Of a stretch of 38,902 bases of DNA, positions 7,038 through 13,839 are shown piece after piece; position 1 is the first letter of the stretch; the number at the start of each line of letters is the position of its first letter. The notes under the pieces are model-generated. The model did no database searches, had not been told where the DNA came from, and saw only the letters and a list, made by a program, of their open reading frames with translations. Position numbers and translations under genes: made by a program. This DNA comes from a virus, in IMG/VR virus record IMGVR_UViG_3300025526_000059, positions 1-38,902 of that record; one strand, written 5' to 3'.

Positions 7038-8243
7038 TTACGGTTGGGGGATGGCGGCGAAGTCTTCCTTGGCCGACTTGGTGATCGCCGGCCGTTTGTC
7101 GTCCAGCGGTACGAGCGTGCTACCGCTCGATTCAGAAATGATCAGGCGCACCGGCGGCGCGTCGTCGCCCAGCAGTTCGCGGCGCTTCTCGGTGAGCTCG
7201 GCTTCCAGTTTCGGGAAAAAGGTTTTACCCAGATCCTTTTCCAGCTGGGCCGGCGACCGCAGGCTGCGCGGTTCGAAGATCGTGTCGTCGGGAATGGCAC
7301 GCGCCTGCAGCGCCTCGATCACGTCGCCTTCGCTGGCATAACTGCGGATCGCGCGCTTGGCGACCAGCTTGTGGCCAAAGGACGCACCACGACCAGCCTC
7401 GGCCTCGGCATAAGCGAACTCGTCCAGCGCCTTGATCCAGGCTTTCAGCGGTTCGCGGCTTTCCAGCGCCTTCTGCAGTTCCGCCGGGTCGTAGGGTTGT
7501 CCCTTGGTAAACTCCAGCTTGGCCATCTGCTGTGCGCGGTCTTTCAGGCCGGGACACAGGGCGGCTGCCGGACAGAACCGGCAGTGATTGCCCGGCACCA
7601 GCGGTGCGTCCGGTGCCTCGGTCGCCACGGCGAACGCCTTCAGGTCGGTCTTGAAATCCAGCAGGTCGATGGCGTCGATGTCGTAGTGACGGATCGGGCC
7701 GTCCGCGTGTTCACAACGTGGCTGGCAGATTTCCATGCGCACGGTCTTGGCCGGCAGGTTCAGCGCCAGCAGGGCGCCGAGCGCGTAATACTTCAGCTGG
7801 CTGTTTTCGACCACGTTCACCGGGACGCCGGCGCCATGCTTGTAGTCGCGCACGATCAACAGGCCCTTGGATGCCCGCCAGCGCACATGGTCGGCGGTGC
7901 CAAAGCAGCCCGGATGTACGGCGGACAGATCGAAACGCTGCTCGATGAAGTCCTGGTCCTCGGCTTCGAAATCGGCCCAGATATGCCGAACATAGGTATC
8001 GACGGCATCGGCCATCTCGCGGTCAACCTTGAAGGTCCGACCGTCGAGACTGACTTCCAGGCCGACATATTTTCGCGGGTCTGTACGCTTGGCCAGGCAT
8101 TCGGCGGCAAGCGCATGCGCGTCGCTGCCTTCCTCGGCATAGGCGCTGGTGGTCTTGGCAACGCCCTGCGACAGCCGGACGGAACCGGGACAGGCGCTCC
8201 AGCGATACATGCTGCTGGCGCCGATACGGGAATGTGCGCTCAC
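7038..8243 (-). CDS. DUF2800 PD-(D/E)XK nuclease, Cas4/RecB-like
   Basis: A 401-aa nuclease of the phage DUF2800 group. Landmarks: SACPGS (Cys18), EEGSDAHALA (about 37-46), GTADHV with Asp118, RDYKHG giving the D-x-K pair Asp133/Lys135, SQLKYYALG (Gln149), and a cysteine cluster CRFCPAAALCPG (Cys221, Cys224, Cys230) that with Cys18 could ligate an iron-sulfur cluster as in Cas4/AddB. It probably resects DNA ends for phage recombination or packaging intermediates. It is coupled to the GapR-like gene upstream (ATGA at 8240-8243) and to the SSB gene downstream. Confidence 0.87.
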   Translation of the reverse strand: MSAHSRIGASSMYRWSACPGSVRLSQGVAKTTSAYAEEGSDAHALAAECLAKRTDPRKYVGLEVSLDGRTFKVDREMADAVDTYVRHIWADFEAEDQDFIEQRFDLSAVHPGCFGTADHVRWRASKGLLIVRDYKHGAGVPVNVVENSQLKYYALGALLALNLPAKTVRMEICQPRCEHADGPIRHYDIDAIDLLDFKTDLKAFAVATEAPDAPLVPGNHCRFCPAAALCPGLKDRAQQMAKLEFTKGQPYDPAELQKALESREPLKAWIKALDEFAYAEAEAGRGASFGHKLVAKRAIRSYASEGDVIEALQARAIPDDTIFEPRSLRSPAQLEKDLGKTFFPKLEAELTEKRRELLGDDAPPVRLIISESSGSTLVPLDDKRPAITKSAKEDFAAIPQP

Positions 8244-8503
8244 CCGAACACCTCCATATAGCGTTCGAGAAGTGCTTGCTGTTCGGCCAGATCGGCGCTG
8301 TCCAGCTTGCGCAGGCGCACGACCTGGCGAACGATCTTGGGGTCGAAACCGTGGGCTTTCACTTCGGCATAGATTTCCCTGATATCGTCAGAGAGCCCCT
8401 TCTTTTCTTCCTCCAGCCGCTCGATACGAGCGACGAGGGATCGAAGTTGATCGCCGGCGACACCGCCGGAATTATGGCCGGGTTTGGCAGGCGTATCGGT
8501 CAT
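8240..8503 (-). CDS. GapR-like DNA-binding protein (DUF2312)
   Basis: An 87-aa protein with the DUF2312 pattern: a flexible head (MTDTPAKPGHNSGG), a long helix LRSLVARIERLEEEKKGL, then IREIYAEVKAHGFDPKIVRQVVRLRK and a C-terminal helix. Chromosomal GapR of Caulobacter and relatives belongs to this family and binds overtwisted DNA as a coiled-coil oligomer ahead of polymerases, stimulating type II topoisomerases. A phage copy may support replication or transcription of its own DNA, or interfere with host GapR. The family is essentially alphaproteobacterial, one of the main clues to the host. It overlaps both neighbours by ATGA. Confidence 0.85.
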   Translation of the reverse strand: MTDTPAKPGHNSGGVAGDQLRSLVARIERLEEEKKGLSDDIREIYAEVKAHGFDPKIVRQVVRLRKLDSADLAEQQALLERYMEVFG

Positions 8504-8802
8504 GCGACACCCATGAAGTTCGCGGTGCTGTGGCCGCGCTGCATACGAGCCAGGAAAGCGAGACGCTCACTGCGGTCCCGTTTGGCTGGCGCCTTGGTGA
8601 TCCCGCGCTTCTTGCCGGGTGTGCGGTAGCCCTTCGGATTGATCGACGCGGCCACGCTGTGCAGATTCCTGCGGGCGACAAATGCTTCCGGCGATGTGTC
8701 TTCCGGACGGATGCCCAAAGGCAGAGCGAGCGGAGCGATGAAACGCATAGGCTTGAAAGCGTCAAACACCATCGGAATGAAAGTGGCTTCACGGCGATTC
8801 AT
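8500..8802 (-). CDS. Hypothetical basic phage protein, 100 aa
   Basis: Starts MNRREATFIPMVFDAFKPM. The second half is strongly basic (GKKRGITKAPAKRDRSERL), suggesting nucleic-acid binding. The start is set by the ATGA overlap with the gene upstream (8799-8802), and the 3' end overlaps the GapR-like start. Family not recognised. Confidence 0.65.
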   Translation of the reverse strand: MNRREATFIPMVFDAFKPMRFIAPLALPLGIRPEDTSPEAFVARRNLHSVAASINPKGYRTPGKKRGITKAPAKRDRSERLAFLARMQRGHSTANFMGVA

Positions 8803-8981
8803 GCGGTGTTTCCTGTTTTGCGAAAAAGATGGACCGTGTCTTCCTCGATCCACGACCGGCCATTCTGGACCTGTTCCCAGCCTTCGAACTGGGCAGCCCC
8901 ATCAGGCACCGGCTTGGCGCCAGGCTTTGTGGCATACCGGTTCAGCCGGCCGGTCGCGGTATCGAGGGAGACCAGATGCAC
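8799..8981 (-). CDS. Hypothetical small phage protein, about 60 aa
   Basis: A short protein HLVSLDTATGRLNRYATKPG...EGWEQVQNGRSWIEEDTVHLFRKTG. Two GTG starts are possible: 8979-8981 (just after the upstream gene's TAA, used here) or 9009-9011 (ten residues longer and overlapping that gene). Neither has a clear ribosome binding site. Its stop overlaps the next start (ATGA). The W-rich and charged composition suggests a small folded protein. Function unknown. Confidence 0.55.
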   Translation of the reverse strand: MHLVSLDTATGRLNRYATKPGAKPVPDGAAQFEGWEQVQNGRSWIEEDTVHLFRKTGNTA

Positions 8982-8986
8982 GACGC

Positions 8987-9505
8987 TTACGCGGCGATCT
9001 TGGCGCGGCACTTCAGCGCGATGGCGCCGAAATGCTCGGGATGCTCGGCGAGCTCCTTCACCTTCGACATGCCGTGTTCCGCCAGGATGGCGCTGACCGC
9101 TTCCAGGCCGGCATTGCCGCCGATCTTCGCGTTCAGATCCTGCAGCAGCTTCTTCACGTCTTCGAAGGTGAGGGTTTCTTCCGCCGGCTTGTCGGCTGAA
9201 GAAGGACCGGCCGAAGTCGCAGCATCGGAAGACGACGCGGCTTCGGCCGGCGCAGATTCCCCGCTGTTGGGTTCAGGGGAAGGAGCGGCAACGGGGGTCT
9301 CGGATTCTGCAGGTTTGGTGCGCGGGCGGCCCGGCTTGCGGGCGGCGCCGGTTTCGGCCAGCTGCGCGGGCGGGATGACGCCGGGGGCAGGCAGGTCGAT
9401 GGTCGGAGCGCCGCTGATTTCGGTGACCGGCTGGCCCAGCAGGACAGCCATTTCGCGGCGGGCGTCTTCAGCGGTTTCAGCGTCAATCGAGATATGGACA
9501 GACAT
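8987..9505 (-). CDS. AT-hook-containing phage protein (Rrp5-like C-terminal domain)
   Basis: A 172-aa protein. The N-terminal 45 residues (MSVHISIDAETAEDARREMAVLL) look like a small folded domain. Residues about 57-70 contain RKPGRPRTK, an AT-hook core that would sit in the minor groove of AT-rich DNA. An Ala/Pro/Ser-rich acidic linker follows, then a C-terminal domain (ETLTFEDVKKLLQDLNAK ... VSAILAEHG) like that of phage proteins often annotated as Rrp5-like. ATG at 9503-9505 follows AAAGGAAT. A perfect operator-like palindrome lies 39 bp upstream, so this gene probably begins a regulated unit. Confidence 0.72.
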   Translation of the reverse strand: MSVHISIDAETAEDARREMAVLLGQPVTEISGAPTIDLPAPGVIPPAQLAETGAARKPGRPRTKPAESETPVAAPSPEPNSGESAPAEAASSSDAATSAGPSSADKPAEETLTFEDVKKLLQDLNAKIGGNAGLEAVSAILAEHGMSKVKELAEHPEHFGAIALKCRAKIAA

Positions 9506-9543
9506 GGATGATTCCTTTCGGGTTGTTGCCACGGTACGCCGAT

Positions 9544-9560
9544 GTTGCGAAATAAGCAAC
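9544..9560. promoter_or_regulatory. Operator-like palindrome GTTGC-gaaataa-GCAAC
   Basis: Perfect copy; the symmetry extends to GATGTTGC/GCAACATC (9541-9563). It lies exactly between the SNF2 gene stop and the AT-hook gene. Confidence 0.7.
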
Positions 9561-9561
9561 A

Positions 9562-10974
9562 TCAATCTTCAGAAAAAGGATCGGCAGGGGTGTCAAAGAG
9601 CTCGGTCAGGTCGCGGGTCTTGCGTTTCAGCACCTGCTGAACGCGCTCGTCGACACTGTTGGCCATCGAGAAAAACCGCACGGTGACGGGCTTTGTCTGG
9701 CCGATGCGATGCACCCGCATCACGGCCTGCTGGTTGTTGGCGGGCACCCAGTCAGCTTCCACCACACCGACATGGTGCGCCGCGGTCAGGGTGATCGCCG
9801 TGCCTGCCGCCACAGTCTGGCCAACGAAAACACGGCAGCGCGGATCTTCCTGGAACCGTTTCACAGCCCGGTCGCGGCGCTTGGGGTCGGTACCACCGTA
9901 GATCGACACGGCGCCAAAGTCCTTCAGGCCCTCCTGCAGTTCTTCGATCACGCAACGATGAACCCCGAACAGCACAATCTTCTCGTAGGCGCCGGATTCG
10001 AGCTCACCGCGCACCATGTCCAGCACCGAATAGACCTTCTGCAGACCGATCCAGCGGCGAAGGGTCTTCACCTTAGGGTCCAAACCTTCCAGGATCTTCA
10101 TGCCATCGTTGCCCAGTCCGAGATCGGCAACCAGGGTTTGCAACGCACGCTGCTGCGCATCGATATCAATGCCGAACTGCTTGGGCTGGATGATGTAATT
10201 GGCAAAGTGCTTTTCTTTCACCTCGATCGGCACGTCTCGCGGCTCGACCACGACATCCTGATAGAAAATCTTCGGTAGTTCGGTCATCACCTGGTCCTTC
10301 TTACGACGCAGCATCACGGGCTGCAAAATGGCCTTCAACTCGTCAACGTTGCGGTTCCCGCGGACCACCATTTTCGACCGCAGATGCCCGCCCCCACCCC
10401 GGAACTGCACTTCTTCCTCGACTGTGTAACGCTCCATGAACTGGCGGTCGGTCAACGTCGTAACGCCGAACACATACAGCAGAATCCACAACTCACCCGA
10501 ATGGTTCGGCGCCGGTGTGCCGCTCAGCGCCCAGACCCGATCACAGCGATGGATGATGCCGTTCTTCCCCATCACCGCCTTGGCGCGGCCAGCGCCGGCA
10601 CTTTTCAGGAAGTGGCATTCATCGAGAAAACAGGCGGCCCAACGCCGACGCGAGAGTTGCGCCATAACCGCGTTGTTTGCGGTCAAGTCGTAAGAGCAGA
10701 TCGTCACGTCGGCGGAGGCAATCGCGCTCGCGTCGGCTGCCTGGATCACTACAGCAATATTCGAGGTGCGCGATGAAAACTTCTGCCACTCCCGCATCCA
10801 GTTGTAGCGGGCCACCGCTGGGCAAAGGATCAGAACCGGCCTGGCGTTCAACAGGTCCGAGGCGACGACGGCCTGGGCCGATTTGCCCAGTCCCATCTCG
10901 TCTGCCAGTAACGCGTATCGTTTCGATGCCAGCCATTCGCTTCCCCCTTTCTGGTACGGGAACAACGTGTTCAT
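9562..10974 (-). CDS. SNF2-family DEAD/DEAH-box helicase
   Basis: A 470-aa SNF2-type superfamily 2 ATPase. Motif I DEMGLGKS (about 25-32), Ia LILCPAV (about 48-54), motif II as LDECH (about 117-121, DECH rather than DEAH), motif III LSGTPAPN, then in the second lobe IVLFGVHR, motif V GTAITLTAAHHV and motif VI AVMRVHRIGQT. Compact phage SNF2 proteins of this type accompany replication genes; they may remodel protein-DNA complexes or help origin use. The ATG at 10972-10974 is preferred to an upstream TTG. The leader is about 130 bp with a possible promoter, so this is likely the head of the leftward replication operon. Confidence 0.9.
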   Translation of the reverse strand: MNTLFPYQKGGSEWLASKRYALLADEMGLGKSAQAVVASDLLNARPVLILCPAVARYNWMREWQKFSSRTSNIAVVIQAADASAIASADVTICSYDLTANNAVMAQLSRRRWAACFLDECHFLKSAGAGRAKAVMGKNGIIHRCDRVWALSGTPAPNHSGELWILLYVFGVTTLTDRQFMERYTVEEEVQFRGGGGHLRSKMVVRGNRNVDELKAILQPVMLRRKKDQVMTELPKIFYQDVVVEPRDVPIEVKEKHFANYIIQPKQFGIDIDAQQRALQTLVADLGLGNDGMKILEGLDPKVKTLRRWIGLQKVYSVLDMVRGELESGAYEKIVLFGVHRCVIEELQEGLKDFGAVSIYGGTDPKRRDRAVKRFQEDPRCRVFVGQTVAAGTAITLTAAHHVGVVEADWVPANNQQAVMRVHRIGQTKPVTVRFFSMANSVDERVQQVLKRKTRDLTELFDTPADPFSED

Positions 10975-11013
10975 GAGAACTACACGCAATTATGAACGGT
11001 TATACTAGGGACA

Positions 11014-11030
11014 GTTGCAGCCTAAGCGGG
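11014..11030. promoter_or_regulatory. Weak operator-like half site GTTGC-agcctaa-GCGGG
   Basis: Perfect left half and spacer of typical form (ending taa), but the right half keeps only GC. It lies in the leader of the SNF2 gene. Weakest member of the set. Confidence 0.25.
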
Positions 11031-11081
11031 TAGTCAGCTTGGCCGCAAATAATTCCATAACTAAAAAGAACAGGAGCGAAC

Positions 11082-11109
11082 ATTATATGACCGTTATCCT
11101 AAGTTCAAA
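11082..11109 (-). promoter_or_regulatory. Candidate leftward promoter for the SNF2/replication operon
   Basis: On the minus strand a perfect TATAAT (11082-11087) lies 16 bp downstream of TTTGAA (11104-11109). It is about 110 bp upstream of the SNF2 start, in the only sizeable gap of the early block. The -10 is strong, the -35 weak. Inference only. Confidence 0.35.
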
Positions 11110-11626
11110 CGATTTCCCTTGTGGATAACCACTGAATCGGACGGTCATCGCCCTCCCGATAGGTGGTTTCGAACAGAGCGAGCATGACCAGGTTGCAGGC
11201 AACATGGCCGCGGTGCGGCAGACCACTTTCCGGATCGTTCTGTTCACCGCGCAGGATCGCCAACAGATGACGGACCGCGCAGGCGGTTGGCACGGACCAG
11301 GCCATACCCTTCGCCCAGTTCCATTCAGCATACTTTTTCCGGCCGTAGTCGAAGATCAGGGCACAGTCGGTCCAGACATCCACCGGCATCTCGGCCAGCA
11401 CCTGGGCCGCCGACCGCGTGCCCGCCTGCCACTGACCCAGAAGATCGAGGACATGCACCGCCCACCGGGCCGGCACGCCGCGTTCACGCTCGGCAGCGGC
11501 GATCACCGAAACCGGAATCAGTTCCATTGGCGGCTTGCCGGTGTTGAACCGCGCACCGCTGCCGCGGGCATCGCTTGTTACATCGCCGACGGCAGACTGA
11601 TCACGCGAGTTTAATGTAGCGACCAT
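11105..11626 (-). CDS. dATP/dGTP diphosphohydrolase-type protein (dGTP_diPhyd_N, DUF5664)
   Basis: A 173-aa protein matching the DUF5664/dGTP_diPhyd_N pattern: RFNTGKPPMELIP (about 26-38), FDYGRKKYAEWNWAKGM (about 92-108), AVRHLLAILRGEQNDPESG (about 116-134), and HRGHVACNLVMLALFE. The paired His/Asp/Glu residues (RHL, GExxDPESG, HxxH) are the expected metal- and nucleotide-binding positions. It probably hydrolyses a purine deoxynucleotide, changing the dNTP pool during infection. ATG at 11624-11626 follows GGGAG. It overlaps the HD-hydrolase gene by 26 nt, so the two are coupled. Confidence 0.78.
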   Translation of the reverse strand: MVATLNSRDQSAVGDVTSDARGSGARFNTGKPPMELIPVSVIAAAERERGVPARWAVHVLDLLGQWQAGTRSAAQVLAEMPVDVWTDCALIFDYGRKKYAEWNWAKGMAWSVPTACAVRHLLAILRGEQNDPESGLPHRGHVACNLVMLALFETTYREGDDRPIQWLSTREIV

Positions 11627-12152
11627 GCGTCAACTCCCTGTAGCGGCGAAGAAAAGCGTATTCAGCGACCATCGGCACCATGCCAAGCGTCCCAACATCA
11701 GGCACGGCGCCCCGCGGCTGAATCGCCCAGTCCATGGGCGGCGGATGTTGGAACAGCTGCGCCTTCTCGGCGAACAGCATTGCGTAATCGGCGTCGTGAA
11801 CCGACTGCGGCAGATCCGGTGACAGACTGAAATGCTCGGCGATCGCCAGCCAGTTGCGGGCCTCGGCTGCCTTGTAGTCCGGCAGATGACGTTTGAACGG
11901 GCTGGCCAGGTCGTTGCAATAGGCTTCCGTGCCGTCATGCAGCAGACCCGCCAACGCGTCTTCCGGCGGCACCAGGTTCGAGACGTGAATGCTATGCTCG
12001 GCCACACTGTAGAATCGCGTCACATGGCCGGTATAACGGCACAGCATCGATAAGGCGTGCGCGATGTCGCGGATATCCACGTCTTCCGCCCGCGGTGCAG
12101 CCGGAAAATAAGCACGACCGGTGTAGGTCTGGATCCAGTCATTGCGGGTCAT
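11601..12152 (-). CDS. HD-domain phosphohydrolase (YfbR/DatZ-like nucleotidase)
   Basis: A 183-aa HD-superfamily hydrolase. It begins MTRNDWIQTYTGRAYFP with EDVDIRDIAHALSMLCRYTGH, then SVAEHSIHVS (about 48-57), the HD pair in GLLHDGTEAYCNDLASPFKRHLP (about 70-92) and HDADYAMLF. These are the metal-binding histidines and aspartates of YfbR-type 5'-deoxynucleotidases and of DatZ, the dATP triphosphohydrolase of Z-genome phages. The reaction here is probably dNTP or dNMP dephosphorylation; specificity is not visible. An upstream GTG (12168-12170), 1 nt after the MazG stop, would add six residues and could be the true start. It forms a cassette with MazG and DUF5664. Confidence 0.82.
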   Translation of the reverse strand: MTRNDWIQTYTGRAYFPAAPRAEDVDIRDIAHALSMLCRYTGHVTRFYSVAEHSIHVSNLVPPEDALAGLLHDGTEAYCNDLASPFKRHLPDYKAAEARNWLAIAEHFSLSPDLPQSVHDADYAMLFAEKAQLFQHPPPMDWAIQPRGAVPDVGTLGMVPMVAEYAFLRRYRELTHGRYIKLA

Positions 12153-12171
12153 GTCCGTGGCGGCCAACACG

Positions 12172-12510
12172 TCACACCACCAGCCGGGTTTTCAGCCCGT
12201 ACTTCTCAGATGTGGTGTTGAACTTGCGCTGCACCACGTCAGCCAGATCAAGACCCAGCGACATGGCAATCAGGTCAACGCAAATGACCACATCAGCCAG
12301 TTCGTCGGCCGCGTCTTCCAGCGAAGCGCGCGAACCGCGAATGCCAAGTCGCTCACGCTCCAGCTTTTTCAGGACGTTGCAGGCTTCGCCAACTTCACCG
12401 GCAAGCTCGTTGCCGCGGTAGGAGAGCGTCAGTTGATTGCCGACGTCCCATTCCTGCTGTCGAACCTCGTTGGCGATCCGCAGGTCGGCGAAATTGATGT
12501 GCTTTTTCAT
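12172..12510 (-). CDS. MazG-like nucleotide pyrophosphohydrolase
   Basis: A 112-aa all-helical protein with the MazG signature: GNELAGEVGEACNVLKKLERE (about 33-53) followed by LEDAADELADVVICVDLIA (about 64-82), giving the ExxE...ExxD/DExxD metal-binding acids. It would convert (d)NTPs to (d)NMPs and pyrophosphate, so with the HD hydrolase and DUF5664 it forms a dNTP-remodelling cassette. The ATG overlaps the pentapeptide gene's stop (ATGA at 12507-12510). In Z-genome phages the MazG-like MazZ partners DatZ and PurZ; no PurZ is seen here. Confidence 0.85.
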   Translation of the reverse strand: MKKHINFADLRIANEVRQQEWDVGNQLTLSYRGNELAGEVGEACNVLKKLERERLGIRGSRASLEDAADELADVVICVDLIAMSLGLDLADVVQRKFNTTSEKYGLKTRLVV

Positions 12511-13289
12511 ACCGAAATCCTCTCGGCACGCTCGCGTAGATCCGCCATCGCTTTTTCGTTGCTGCAGTAGAAATCCGGCACCGGCAGGTCCGGAGCCGAA
12601 GCCGCGTATATCAGCGCACCGGCCGCTGCGGACCCGATGGCGGCTTCAAGATCGTAACCTGCCTTACCGGCCAGGTGGATGTGCCAGCCTGCACGACAAT
12701 GGGTCGTTTCGCAGACATGCCACCCGCCCATTTCCAGTTCGCCGCCTGCTTCGATGGCGGCAAGGACTGCCTTGTCGATATCCGGAACAACCGGGATCGG
12801 GGGCAGGACGGCGCCACTCAGGACGGCGCCACTCAGGTCGGCGCTCCTCAGGACGGCGCCACTCAGGTCGGCGCCACTCAGGACGGCGCTCCTCAGGTCG
12901 GCGCCACTCAGGACGGCGCGGCTGAGGTCGGCGCTCCTCAGGTCGGCGCGGCTGAGGTCGGCGCGGCTGAGGTCGGCGCTCCTCAGGACGGCGCCACTCA
13001 GGTCGGCGCCACTCAGGACGGCGCTCCTCAGGTCGGCGCCACTCAGGACGGCGCGGCTGAGGTCGGCGCTCCTCAGGACGGCGCCACTCAGGTCGGCGCC
13101 ACTCAGGACGGCGCTCCTCAGGTCGGCGCCACTCAGGTCGGCCTTGGCCGCGATAGCCATTTTCACCGCCGCGCCGAGCTTCACGCCCTCGCTCGCAGAT
13201 TCGAATTTGGCTTCCAGATCACATTCGAAGACCGGATTGCCGGTCCAGCGGCTGCGAATGGTGAACTTGAACGTTTTCACAGTTGACAT
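12507..13289 (-). CDS. Pentapeptide-repeat protein
   Basis: A 260-aa protein. Residues 1-49 form a distinct head (MSTVKTFKFTIRSRWTG). Residues about 50-159 are about 22 tandem A(D/V)LXX pentapeptides, which would build a right-handed quadrilateral beta helix. The C-terminal domain contains GGWHVCETTHCRAGW and SNEKAMADLRERAE. Some pentapeptide proteins (Qnr, MfpA) mimic DNA and shield gyrase, but the C-terminal domain here is that of common phage pentapeptide proteins of unknown role. The repeats are almost identical at DNA level (12805-13141), so copy number may drift. ATG at 13287-13289 lies just downstream of an operator-like site, making it the first gene after cro. Confidence 0.88.
   Translation of the reverse strand: MSTVKTFKFTIRSRWTGNPVFECDLEAKFESASEGVKLGAAVKMAIAAKADLSGADLRSAVLSGADLSGAVLRSADLSRAVLSGADLRSAVLSGADLSGAVLRSADLSRADLSRADLRSADLSRAVLSGADLRSAVLSGADLSGAVLRSADLSGAVLSGAVLPPIPVVPDIDKAVLAAIEAGGELEMGGWHVCETTHCRAGWHIHLAGKAGYDLEAAIGSAAAGALIYAASAPDLPVPDFYCSNEKAMADLRERAERISV
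12805..13141. repeat. Nearly identical 15-bp tandem repeats within the pentapeptide gene
   Basis: About 22 copies of 15-bp units, mainly of three types: GGCGCCACTCAGGAC, GGCGCTCCTCAGGTC and GGCGCGGCTGAGGTC, differing at few sites. A higher-order block encoding ADLRS-AVLSG-ADLSG-AVLRS-ADLS occurs three times, a sign of recent internal duplication. Confidence 0.85.
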
Positions 13290-13300
13290 TTTCTCGCTCC

Positions 13301-13317
13301 GTTGTGGTTTTAGCAAC
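13301..13317. promoter_or_regulatory. Operator-like palindrome GTTGT-ggtttta-GCAAC
   Basis: One mismatch in the left half. It lies between the Cro-like gene and the pentapeptide gene, 12 bp upstream of the latter's start. Confidence 0.6.
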
Positions 13318-13324
13318 ACTCAAA

Positions 13325-13627
13325 TCAACGCGGAAACAGGTCTTCGGGCGTCAGAACGATGCCTTCCAGCCGCGCGGCGGCAAGAATGTCGTTCATGGCT
13401 TTGGCCGGGATCAAACCGCCGGTGCCCCCGTTCTTTGCGGGCAAATCCCAGCGGTAAATCGTCGAGATGTCGCGCACAGGGCGACGGTCGCGGCGAAATT
13501 CCTGCAACGCTTTCAAAGCCTGGTGCAGCTTCGGCACACCGCCGAATCGGGCGAACACACGACCCGCCTGGGTCGTTGCTGCGTTCGGGGCCGAGGGAAC
13601 CAGATTCGATTGCTGTGCGTTGCGCAT
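13325..13627 (-). CDS. Cro-like transcriptional regulator
   Basis: A 100-aa protein divergent to the repressor. The central part VFARFGGVPKLHQALKAL...VRDISTIYRWDLP (about 24-63) fits a short HTH, and it ends LIPAKAMNDILAAARLEGIVLTPEDLFPR, the typical tail of phage Cro/YdaS-type proteins (GxIPxxxxxxILxxAxxxGIxLTPxDLFP). It probably represses or tunes the repressor promoter and starts the leftward early programme. ATG at 13625-13627 sits only 10 bp from the operator-like palindrome 13638-13654, with no recognisable Shine-Dalgarno sequence. Confidence 0.78.
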   Translation of the reverse strand: MRNAQQSNLVPSAPNAATTQAGRVFARFGGVPKLHQALKALQEFRRDRRPVRDISTIYRWDLPAKNGGTGGLIPAKAMNDILAAARLEGIVLTPEDLFPR

Positions 13628-13637
13628 AAGTCGAGTT

Positions 13638-13654
13638 GTTGCAGTTTACGCAAC
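13638..13654. promoter_or_regulatory. Operator-like palindrome GTTGC-agtttac-GCAAC
   Basis: Perfect copy, immediately upstream of the Cro-like gene; the symmetry extends by one base each side (T...A). It lies 3 bp downstream of a TTGACA on the minus strand, where a bound protein would block the leftward promoter. Confidence 0.75.
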
Positions 13655-13657
13655 ATA

Positions 13658-13663
13658 TGTCAA
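13658..13663 (-). promoter_or_regulatory. Consensus -35 hexamer (TTGACA) of the leftward early promoter
   Basis: Perfect TTGACA on the minus strand 31 bp upstream of the Cro-like start. The matching -10 is poor (an AACAAC-like hexamer overlapping the operator), so the exact promoter is uncertain. Confidence 0.4.
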
Positions 13664-13760
13664 CCGGAAAAACGCAAAAGGTGGAAAACATGATGCCGCA
13701 TACAAACAAAACTAGGGCTATCCGAAAGGTTGTGATACCGTCGGTTGTGGTAGATTCACG

Positions 13761-13777
13761 GTTGCATGATAAGCAAC
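13761..13777. promoter_or_regulatory. Operator-like palindrome GTTGC-atgataa-GCAAC
   Basis: Perfect copy 62 bp upstream of the short repressor start, overlapping the -35 and spacer of the candidate repressor promoter, consistent with autoregulation. Confidence 0.75.
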
Positions 13778-13790
13778 AAGCCTATAGAAT
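13762..13790 (+). promoter_or_regulatory. Candidate repressor promoter
   Basis: TTGCAT (13762-13767) and TAGAAT (13785-13790) are spaced by 17 bp; the -10 has five of six consensus bases. The operator-like palindrome covers the -35. Transcription would start near 13797, before the ATG at 13840 but inside the longer possible reading frame. Confidence 0.45.
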
Positions 13791-13839
13791 TGTTGAACTT
13801 CATTCGCAAACGACGAAATCGAAAAACCGGGGGACCAAC

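Noticed and set aside
11087-11128. 13-codon plus-strand ORF behind AGGAG before the SNF2 leader
   Set aside because: Too short, ends inside the DUF5664 gene on the opposite strand; probably chance near a leftward promoter.
11105-12510. Full Z-genome (2-aminoadenine) biosynthesis
   Set aside because: No PurZ-like gene found in the whole window, so the complete pathway cannot be claimed.
12805-13141. Regular short repeats suggesting a CRISPR array
   Set aside because: No unique spacers; repeats are 15-bp codon units of pentapeptides.
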